Of a DNA stretch of 40,341 nucleotides, positions 34,569 through 40,341 are shown piece by piece (position 1 is the stretch's first letter; the number at the start of each line of letters is the position of its first letter). Origin of the DNA: an uncultured Lachnospiraceae bacterium (lineage in GTDB: Bacteria > Bacillota > Clostridia > Lachnospirales > Lachnospiraceae). The stretch spans positions 1 through 40,341 of the forward strand of contig CAKRWX010000002.1 of NCBI GenBank assembly GCA_934418055.1, in the 5' to 3' direction. Position numbers and translations under genes: made by a program. Under the pieces are notes generated by a model that was not told the DNA's origin, did no database searches, and was given only the letters and a program-made list of their open reading frames with translations.

Positions 34569-35855
34569 TTATGCAAGTTTTGCTTCCTTAACCAGCAGAT
34601 CAACTGCTTTCTGTACAGCTAAATCCTCTTTGATCTGAGCCAGCTCGTTCTCACCCATGAAGCTCTTCACTTTCTCTAACTCCATCTTGTAAGCGTCAGC
34701 CATCTCCTGAAGCTCTTTCTCTACTTCCTCATCAGTAGCCTGGATGTTCTCAGCTTTTACAACTGCTTCCAGAGTCAGTCTGGTGCGGATACGGGTCTCA
34801 GCCTGTGGTTTAGTCTGATCCTGCAGATCTTTTAAAGTCATGCCTGTGAATTTCATGTACTGATCCAGAGACAGACCCTGGCTCTGCATTCTGCGAGCGT
34901 AGTCGTTGATCATGTTCTGTACCTGGCTCTCGATCATTGGCTCAGGAATCTCCATGGTTGCGTTCTCAACAACTTTTGCAACTACACGGTTCTCGTTCTC
35001 AGTGTTAGCTGCTTTTTCTTTGCTCTCTGCAAGTTTTGCCTTTAAATCAGCTTTGTATTCATCCAGAGTATCGAACTCAGAAACTTCTCCAGCGAACTCA
35101 TCGTTTAACTCAGGAAGTTCTTTTACTTTGATCTCTTTTACAGTTACTTTGAACATTGCTGGTTTGCCAGCCAGTTCTTTTGCATGGTACTCAGTTGGGA
35201 AAGTAACGTTTACTTCGCACTCTTCACCAATGTTCTTACCGATTAACTGCTCCTCGAAAGTATCGATGAAGGAGTGGGAACCGATAGTCAGTGGATAGTT
35301 CTCGCCCTTACCACCCTCGAAGGTCTTGCCATCAACAAATCCCTCGAAATCGATTACAGTCTGATCGCCATCAGCAACTGGTCTGTCCTCAACAGTTAAC
35401 AGTCTGGAGTTCTGCTCCTGAACTCTCTTTAACTCTTTCTCTACATCCTCGTCTGTTACTTCAGCGGAAACCTTCTCAACCTCTACGCCTTTGTACTCAC
35501 CTAAGGTTACTTCTGGTTTTACAGCTACAGTAGCAGTGTAAATGAAATCTTTGCCTTTCTCGATCTGAACCAGGTCAATCTCAGGTCTGGAAACGATCTC
35601 CAGTTTGCTCTCAGCAGCAGCCTCTGGATAAGTCTCATCTAATACGATATTAGCAGCCTCCTCGTAAAATACCTGAACACCGTACATCTTCTCGATCATG
35701 TTCAGAGGTGCTTTACCTTTACGGAAGCCAGGGATCGCAAAGCGATTCTTGTTCTTGTTATATGCGGTCTTGATAGCCTCTTCAAACTTCTCAGCCGGCA
35801 CTTCTACGGTCAGCTTTGCCATGTTCTTTTCTAAATTCTCTACTTGTAAACTCAT
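34569..35855 (-). CDS. tig: Trigger factor (ribosome-associated chaperone)
   Basis: Ribosome-bound chaperone and peptidyl-prolyl isomerase, 428 residues. The N-terminal ribosome-binding domain includes the FAIPGFRKGKAP signature loop. The FKBP-type PPIase domain (about 150-240) contains GSHSFIDTFEEQLIG. A helical C-terminal chaperone domain follows. The ATG at 35855 has AAGGAGG about 10 bases upstream and matches the family start MSLQVENLEKN; the 20-codon longer frame is not supported. It has its own strong promoter and leads into clpP-clpX. Confidence 0.96.
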   Translation of the reverse strand: MSLQVENLEKNMAKLTVEVPAEKFEEAIKTAYNKNKNRFAIPGFRKGKAPLNMIEKMYGVQVFYEEAANIVLDETYPEAAAESKLEIVSRPEIDLVQIEKGKDFIYTATVAVKPEVTLGEYKGVEVEKVSAEVTDEDVEKELKRVQEQNSRLLTVEDRPVADGDQTVIDFEGFVDGKTFEGGKGENYPLTIGSHSFIDTFEEQLIGKNIGEECEVNVTFPTEYHAKELAGKPAMFKVTVKEIKVKELPELNDEFAGEVSEFDTLDEYKADLKAKLAESKEKAANTENENRVVAKVVENATMEIPEPMIESQVQNMINDYARRMQSQGLSLDQYMKFTGMTLKDLQDQTKPQAETRIRTRLTLEAVVKAENIQATDEEVEKELQEMADAYKMELEKVKSFMGENELAQIKEDLAVQKAVDLLVKEAKLA

Positions 35856-35921
35856 GCTATGGGTTCCTCCTTGAAATATATGTGAACCGCCAGGGCTAAG
35901 GGCGTTACACTTCAAGTTAGC

Positions 35922-35950
35922 ATTATATCATAGTTTTCAAGTAAATACAA
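35922..35950 (-). promoter_or_regulatory. Predicted promoter of tig
   Basis: Minus strand TTGTAT (35950-35945), 17-bp spacer, consensus TATAAT (35927-35922), about 67 bases before the ATG. Confidence 0.8.
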
Positions 35951-35954
35951 GCAC

Positions 35955-35983
35955 TTGTGGCATTTTCGTGGATATGTTATGAT
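35955..35983 (+). promoter_or_regulatory. Predicted promoter of the CYTH gene
   Basis: Plus strand TTGTGG (35955-35960), 17-bp spacer, TATGAT (35978-35983). It lies back-to-back with the tig promoter and about 100 bases before the CYTH ATG. Confidence 0.55.
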
Positions 35984-36086
35984 AAGAAACAGATATTTTA
36001 GAACAATTTAACAGTTATGCGCACTTGCAGCACTGACTGTAAGAAAACACAGAATTCTTTATTTATCATTTAAGAAAGGCTTAAAA

Positions 36087-36533
36087 ATGGAAATCGAACG
36101 CAAATTTCTGGTCTCTGCTCTTCCTGCGGACTACGGCCAGTATCCATCCCACCAGATCGAACAGGCATACCTCTCCACTAATCCAGTTGTCCGGATCCGC
36201 AAGGAGGATGACCAGTACTATCTCACTTATAAATCCAAAGGGCTTCTGGCACGAGAAGAATACAATCTTCCATTAAACCAGGATTCTTACGAACATCTGT
36301 TGACGAAAGCCGACGGCATCGTCCTGACCAAACAGCGTTTCCGTATCCCTCTTCCCGGCACTTCCTATACAGCGGAACTTGACATTTTCTCCGGCCGTTA
36401 TGAAGGACTGATGCTGGTAGAAGTAGAGTTTGAAACCGAAGAACAGGCAAACGCATTTCTCCCGCCAGACTGGTTTGGGGAAGATGTGACATTCTCCGGA
36501 GAGTATCAGAACAGCAGACTGGCTTCTATTTAA
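36087..36533 (+). CDS. CYTH-domain protein (triphosphate tunnel metalloenzyme family)
   Basis: 148 residues. The N-terminal MEIERKFLV carries the ExExK metal/triphosphate-binding motif of CYTH proteins. Further charged strands follow: VVRIRKEDDQYYLTYKSKG, KQRFRIP, YTAELDIFSG and LMLVEVEFETEEQA, together forming the beta-tunnel. Bacterial relatives hydrolyse inorganic tripolyphosphate or are uncharacterised; adenylate cyclase activity (class IV) is less likely for this short form. It stands alone, divergent from tig and convergent with the galactose-binding-type gene. Confidence 0.85.
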   Translation: MEIERKFLVSALPADYGQYPSHQIEQAYLSTNPVVRIRKEDDQYYLTYKSKGLLAREEYNLPLNQDSYEHLLTKADGIVLTKQRFRIPLPGTSYTAELDIFSGRYEGLMLVEVEFETEEQANAFLPPDWFGEDVTFSGEYQNSRLASI

Positions 36534-36547
36534 CATGGACAAACTGC

Positions 36548-36582
36548 ACTGTGGCGACAGCGAAACATTCTGCCGCCACAGT
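36548..36582. terminator. Hairpin between convergent genes, possible terminator
   Basis: ACTGTGGCG (36548-36556) and CGCCACAGT (36574-36582) pair perfectly, and CAG/CTG extend the stem inside. It lies between two convergent stop codons, but neither side has a T run, so it may protect 3' ends rather than terminate intrinsically. Confidence 0.5.
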
Positions 36583-36611
36583 ATAAGCCGATCATTTCCT
36601 GTACGTATCTT

Positions 36612-37670
36612 CTATTGACCATTTCCAGAAATTTTCACATGATCTACCAGATATTCCGCCTCCACATGTTCTCCATCTACCAGCTTCATCAGCACTTCTG
36701 CCGCCTTTTTCGCCTGGCCTTGGTAATCGTTCAGAACTGTTCCTGTCACATCTCCATCACGGACTGCCGTTACGGTACTTCTCAGGCCATCCACGCCAAC
36801 CAGGCAGATATCTTTGCCGACGGTTCTTCCGGCCTCTTTAATGGCAGCTGCTGCACCGTTGGCCATAGCGTCATTATTGCAGATGATCACTTCCGCCCGC
36901 CGTCCGTATCGTTTTAGGGCCTGTTCGGTCAGTTCCTTTCCGCGGGATTCTTCCCAGTTTCCAGAAGACTCCATCAACTTCTGTACCCGGATTCCCTGGT
37001 CTGTCAAAGTTTTCACAGAGTATTCCGTCCGGTTCTTCGTATCCTCAGCATCCAAATCTCCCTGGATCATCACATAAGACACGATTCCATCTCCATTAAA
37101 ATCCCCATGGTGGGGCGATTCCAGGATCAATTCTCCTTGATAGGTTCCAGCCTGTCTGCCATCGGTTCCCACCCAGGACGCAGCGATATTCTCTTCCGAC
37201 CACCGCAGTTTTTCTTCTTCTGGAGGCTCACTGTTGACAAAAACCACCGGAATCTGCCTATTTCTGCACTGATCAACCATGGCTGGAATCTCCGCTTCCT
37301 CCACCGCCTGGATCACCAGACCGCAGACGCCCCGATCCATCAATTTCTCGATCTGCTCCTGCTGCTTTTCCAGATCCTCTTCCGCGTAAAATGTGAAAAT
37401 ATTATTTTCCTCAATATCATAATCACTTACAAAACTGTGTTTCAATTCTTTGGTAACCAGTTTCATAAAATCATCATCATAGCGGTAAATGCAGATGCCG
37501 ATCTTTTTCGCAGAAACAGTTTCTCCAGCGGTTTCTTCTGCCGTCTGCTGCCCAGATACAGCCGATGCGGTTCCTGTCACAGATTCTCTTTTGGTATAAA
37601 AAATTCCTGCTGTAAACACAACAGCAGCCACCATCGCAATGGCAGCTGCTCCTTTTTTTCTTTTATTCAT
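36612..37670 (-). CDS. Membrane-anchored galactose-binding-type periplasmic protein
   Basis: 352 residues, resembling MglB-type galactose/glucose-binding proteins: KKIGICIYRYDDDFMKLV at the start of lobe 1, IPVVFVNSEPPEEEKLRWSEE, WVGTDGRQAGTYQGELI, the EF-hand-like calcium loop DFNGDGIVS at 190-198, ICNNDAMANGAAAAIKEAG, and VGVDGLRSTVTAVRDGDVTGTVLND. The N-terminus has a hydrophobic segment (about 8-24) without a lipobox, so it looks tethered by an uncleaved anchor or has an ordinary signal peptide. The ATG at 37670 starts 4 bases after the upstream stop; a longer frame would run into that gene. No transporter subunits are adjacent; it may serve a distant transporter or a sensor. Confidence 0.82.
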   Translation of the reverse strand: MNKRKKGAAAIAMVAAVVFTAGIFYTKRESVTGTASAVSGQQTAEETAGETVSAKKIGICIYRYDDDFMKLVTKELKHSFVSDYDIEENNIFTFYAEEDLEKQQEQIEKLMDRGVCGLVIQAVEEAEIPAMVDQCRNRQIPVVFVNSEPPEEEKLRWSEENIAASWVGTDGRQAGTYQGELILESPHHGDFNGDGIVSYVMIQGDLDAEDTKNRTEYSVKTLTDQGIRVQKLMESSGNWEESRGKELTEQALKRYGRRAEVIICNNDAMANGAAAAIKEAGRTVGKDICLVGVDGLRSTVTAVRDGDVTGTVLNDYQGQAKKAAEVLMKLVDGEHVEAEYLVDHVKISGNGQ

Positions 37671-37674
37671 CGAT

Positions 37675-38010
37675 TTACAGATCGTCCAGATCCTCTTCGC
37701 TGACCAGTTCATCATACTCCTGTCCATCTAAGAACTCATCAAATGCGTCTGCTGCAGCCTCGTACTCGTCATCATCCTGGATGTTGTCTAACTCAGGCTG
37801 TCCGTCTACTTCGCTGTAACGGTATAAATAAACCTCGCCTTCTTCGTCCTCTGCACCATCCAGTGGAAGCAGCGCAATGTAATCTCTTCCTGCTGCCTCA
37901 AAAATCGTAAGAACCGCACACTCCAGTTCGGTATCGTCGTCCAGTGTCAGGGTGACGGTCATTTCCTCTCTCTCTTCTTCGTTCGGATCTACGTTCTGAT
38001 TCTTTGCCAT
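37675..38010 (-). CDS. DUF1292 family protein (YrzB-like)
   Basis: Small, very acidic 111-residue protein. The core MTVTLTLDDDTELECAVLTIFEAAGRDYIALLPLDG, then VYLYRYSEVDG, matches DUF1292/YrzB, a Firmicute family of unknown function. The acidic C-terminal tail (YDELVSEEDLDDL) is disordered-looking. The start at 38010 is set by GAAAGGA before the ATG; the 21 extra codons upstream in frame are not supported. It sits between cobO and the galactose-binding-type gene, 4 bases from the latter. Confidence 0.85.
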   Translation of the reverse strand: MAKNQNVDPNEEEREEMTVTLTLDDDTELECAVLTIFEAAGRDYIALLPLDGAEDEEGEVYLYRYSEVDGQPELDNIQDDDEYEAAADAFDEFLDGQEYDELVSEEDLDDL

Positions 38011-38079
38011 ATTTTTTCCTTTCCATTTCTGGTAGTTTCCAGATTTTTGTCGATTTCGGCAGGTTTCCTGCATAATTCC

Positions 38080-38108
38080 ATGCTATCAAATGTAAAGCAG
38101 AAACGCAA
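38080..38108 (-). promoter_or_regulatory. Possible promoter of the DUF1292 gene
   Basis: Minus strand TTGCGT (38108-38103), 17-bp spacer, TAGCAT (38085-38080), about 70 bases upstream of the ATG. A small GCAGG/CCTGC hairpin lies in the leader (38059-38071). Confidence 0.5.
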
Positions 38109-38165
38109 GCATTTTTTCGCACTTCTATCACTTCACATTCTGAATCAGCAGTCATCCCAGGCCGC

Positions 38166-38714
38166 TTAATACTCAATTCCCTCTCTGGCTCCAATTCCCT
38201 GGTCAAATGGATGCTTCTGCTTGACGATCTCCGACACATAATCCGCTTTTTCAAGAAGTATTTCCGACGGATTCCGCCCGGTCATCACCACTTCCAGTTC
38301 CTCCGGCTTTGATTCCAGAAGTTCCAGCAGCCGTTTCTCGTTCACCAGCCCATAGTTACAGACCGCCATAATCTCATCCAGCACCAGAAGCCCCGCTCTC
38401 TGCTCTTTTGCCGTCTGCCACGCCTGCTCCAGAAGACCGCTGTAATAGACTGCAGCCTCTTTTTTCTGCTCCTCCGTCATCCGAAAATAAAATCCAAAGG
38501 TTTTCGTACATGGAATCACCGTAATCCCCGGAATCTGCTTCAGCACAGGCACTTCCCCGGAATCATCCGTCTTTAAAAAACGGGCGATCACCACACGTTT
38601 TCCTCTTCCCGCCGCCCGAACTGCCAGTCCAGTAGCCGCCGTAGTCTTTCCCTTGCCATCACCGCAGTAAATGTGAATCAAACCATACTCTGATCTGCTT
38701 CCTGCCTCACTCAT
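38166..38714 (-). CDS. cobO: Cob(I)yrinic acid a,c-diamide adenosyltransferase (CobO/BtuR type)
   Basis: Transfers the adenosyl group of ATP to the cobalt of reduced corrinoids, giving adenosylcobalamin. 182 residues. Canonical CobO: IHIYCGDGKGKTTAATGLA P-loop, VVIARFLK, VLDEIMAVCNYG Walker B, VVMTGRNPSEILLEKADYV, and the C-terminal KQKHPFDQGIGAREGIEY motif. The ATG overlaps the helicase TGA by 4 bases, so the two are coupled. No other cobalamin genes are nearby; it may serve salvage. Confidence 0.93.
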   Translation of the reverse strand: MSEAGSRSEYGLIHIYCGDGKGKTTAATGLAVRAAGRGKRVVIARFLKTDDSGEVPVLKQIPGITVIPCTKTFGFYFRMTEEQKKEAAVYYSGLLEQAWQTAKEQRAGLLVLDEIMAVCNYGLVNEKRLLELLESKPEELEVVMTGRNPSEILLEKADYVSEIVKQKHPFDQGIGAREGIEY

Positions 38715-40341
38715 GCTTTCTTACCTCCATGAACTGGCGATTCCGGCACTGGCGATAAATACTCCGAAATAAACCGGGACCGCTCCTGTTTCTTGCCATA
38801 CCGCTCCTGCACATAACACACGTGAAGCCGCTCCTTAGCCCTGGTCATGGCCACGTAAAACATCCGCCGTTCTTCCTCCACATCTGCGTCCAGAACCGCC
38901 TTGCGGTGCGGCGTGATCCCTTCATTGGCATCCAGAATAAACACGATCGGGAATTCCAGTCCTTTGGAGCTGTGCATGGTCATCAGGGCCACGCCCTCAT
39001 TCTGCCCTCTCTGGGCCTTGGCCTGCTCTTTTAACCGTTCCTTGTATTCCTTCATGTGTTCAAACCAGGCGTCAACCTCTTTAAATCCGGCGGCGCTCTC
39101 CTTTAGCTGGTCTGCCACATCCAGAAGTTCCTCCGATTTCATCCGGCGAAACTGGGCATATTCCTTCAGATAATCGTCATACCCAACCGCTTTCCGAATA
39201 TAATTCACTGCCGCCACCGGAGCCATAGAACGGATCATCAGCAGGTCATATTCCAGCTGTTCCACCCGCTCCACCATCCAGTTCCGGTCCTGGTAAAAAG
39301 ATTTAATGGCGTCCCAGGAGATCTTTCCATCCCCCAGGGCGTCCCGGCTGATATAGCGGTTTGGCCGGTTGATGATCTGCAGGATATTCCCCCGGCTCAG
39401 ATCCCCGTGGGCCGCCTGAATGTAGGCTAAAATATTCTTCGAAATCCAGTGCTCATACAAGTTCGGCAGCGAGTCCCTCATGGAAAATGGAATGTTGTAC
39501 TCCATCAATTTTTCAATGATCAGACGGGGATTTAAGTTGGTTCGGTAAAGCACCGCCATATCTTCCAACTGATATCCCGCCTTTCGGTAATCCTGGATGG
39601 CCTCCACGATCTGCATGGTCTCCTCCTGGGGATCATGGCTCATCAACGTCACCACCGGCTTTCCACTGCCCTTAAATGCCTTTAAATCCTTCTGATACCG
39701 TTTCTGATTGTGGGCAATCAATCGACATGCCGTGTCCACGATGTCGGACGTGGAACGATAATTCATGCCTAACAGCGTCATTTTCGCCTGCGGATAATCC
39801 TTGGTAAATCCCAGCATAATCTCCGGCTTCGCTCCTCGGAACCGGTACACCGACTGGTCATCGTCACCTACGATAAACAGATTATCCTGCGGCTTCGCCA
39901 GCATCCGCACGATCTCGTACTGAACCTTATTAATATCCTGGAACTCATCCACCAGGATATACTGAAACTTCCGCTGCCATGCCGCCAAAATATCCTTCCG
40001 CTGAGTAAACAGTTCATGGCACATGACCAGCATGTCATCAAAATCCAGAAGATTCCCCCGGCGCAGCCGTTCCTCATAGCCCTTATACAGTTTTTTAAAG
40101 ACTGCCTCAGAGCAGTTCTGGGAATAATAATGATTCAGATCCAGCATCTCGCTTTTCACGAAGCTGATCTCACTGAGCACACCGGAAGTAAACTCATGCT
40201 CATCCTCGATGTCCAGTTCATACTGATCCATCATTTCCCGGATAAACTGATTTTTCTGTTCATCCCGGACAATATTGGATGCCTGAAAGCGGTATGCATA
40301 TTTTAAGATGGTAAAAAATACAGAATGGAACGTTCCGAAGC
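38711..40341 (-). CDS. UvrD/PcrA-family 3'-5' DNA helicase (partial, 5' end beyond the window)
   Basis: Superfamily 1A helicase. The frame is open to the right edge: the translated edge reads FGTFHSVFFTILKYAYRFQ, which is helicase motif Ib, so the ATG at 40234 is internal and the Walker A motif lies outside the window. Visible motifs: II (ILVDEFQDINKVQ), III (VGDDDQSVYRFRGA), IV-region (LGMNYRSTSDIVD), V (MTMHSSKGLEFPIV) and VI (VAMTRAKERLHVCY). About 543 residues are present. The C-terminus is short after motif VI, without the long PcrA tail. Likely role: DNA repair or conflict resolution; assignment to PcrA versus a related UvrD paralogue is open. Confidence 0.92.
   Translation of the reverse strand, partial: FGTFHSVFFTILKYAYRFQASNIVRDEQKNQFIREMMDQYELDIEDEHEFTSGVLSEISFVKSEMLDLNHYYSQNCSEAVFKKLYKGYEERLRRGNLLDFDDMLVMCHELFTQRKDILAAWQRKFQYILVDEFQDINKVQYEIVRMLAKPQDNLFIVGDDDQSVYRFRGAKPEIMLGFTKDYPQAKMTLLGMNYRSTSDIVDTACRLIAHNQKRYQKDLKAFKGSGKPVVTLMSHDPQEETMQIVEAIQDYRKAGYQLEDMAVLYRTNLNPRLIIEKLMEYNIPFSMRDSLPNLYEHWISKNILAYIQAAHGDLSRGNILQIINRPNRYISRDALGDGKISWDAIKSFYQDRNWMVERVEQLEYDLLMIRSMAPVAAVNYIRKAVGYDDYLKEYAQFRRMKSEELLDVADQLKESAAGFKEVDAWFEHMKEYKERLKEQAKAQRGQNEGVALMTMHSSKGLEFPIVFILDANEGITPHRKAVLDADVEEERRMFYVAMTRAKERLHVCYVQERYGKKQERSRFISEYLSPVPESPVHGGKKA

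Noticed and set aside
35856..35915. Twenty-codon N-terminal extension of trigger factor
   Set aside because: It contains the AAGGAGG site and does not match the conserved family start.
36548..36582. Third copy of the GTTG-ended repeat between convergent genes
   Set aside because: A plain hairpin is present, but neither AAGGTCCGG nor CTTCGCCAAC occurs there.
40235..40341. Taking ATG 40234 as the helicase start
   Set aside because: The frame stays open to the window edge and encodes helicase motif Ib (FGTFHSVFFTIL) upstream of that ATG, so the gene is truncated by the window.

Overview
The window is a chromosomal segment of about 48% GC (estimated by eye) from a Gram-positive, spore-former-type Clostridia, most likely a Lachnospiraceae member. 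Evidence: a mraZ-rsmH-ftsL-PBP-PBP-mraY-murD-ftsW-murA-divIB-ftsZ division and cell-wall cluster, a tig-clpP-clpX-lon-engB proteostasis cluster, AGGAGG-type ribosome binding sites almost everywhere, and an L-box (lysine riboswitch) in front of dapA. Nearly all genes lie on the minus strand. The only plus-strand genes are an ABC ATPase/permease pair, citXG and a CYTH-domain gene. I saw no tRNA, rRNA, CRISPR, phage or insertion-sequence genes.

Layout, left to right; minus-strand transcription runs right to left. 1-13.4 kb: dcw cluster, read from a mraZ promoter whose start region carries five CCACTT (AAGTGG) repeats at helical spacing, the expected MraZ operator. Internal promoters precede mraY and ftsZ, and a hairpin terminator follows ftsZ. 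13.5-13.8 kb: a highly structured repeat element bounded by inverted repeats. 13.8-17.8 kb: a zinc-ribbon membrane protein, purB, purF and a small membrane protein. 17.8-20.3 kb: a small lipoprotein, then dapB and dapA under a lysine riboswitch. 20.3-21.6 kb: a divergent CobO-like ATPase and a tandem OB-fold (SSB-like) protein. 21.9-23.4 kb (+): nitrate/taurine-type ABC ATPase and permease without a binding protein. 23.5-26.2 kb: rfbA-rfbB-rfbD for dTDP-rhamnose, without rfbC. 26.5-27.7 kb: a MerR-regulator/methyltransferase fusion. 28.0-29.3 kb (+): a citX-citG fusion. 29.34-29.43 kb: a second, shorter repeat with the same ends as the one at 13.5 kb. 29.4-35.9 kb: engB, lon, clpX, clpP, tig. 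36.1-36.5 kb (+): CYTH protein. 36.6-40.3 kb: galactose-binding-type protein, DUF1292 protein, canonical cobO, and a UvrD-type helicase cut by the right edge of the window.

Most of the window is core metabolism and housekeeping. The less ordinary signals are: (i) two intergenic repeats sharing GTTG-C-AAGG-CCGG terminal inverted repeats, each abutting stop codons; (ii) a rfbA promoter with a 19-bp spacer holding a perfect 15-bp palindrome, next to a MerR-methyltransferase fusion; (iii) a class B PBP with KTA in place of KTG; (iv) a CobO paralogue lacking the family C-terminal motif, whose last codons contain the dapAB promoter; (v) solitary citXG, rfbABD without rfbC, and an ABC pair without binding protein. 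All functional calls rest on reading motifs and gene order; no database search was run.
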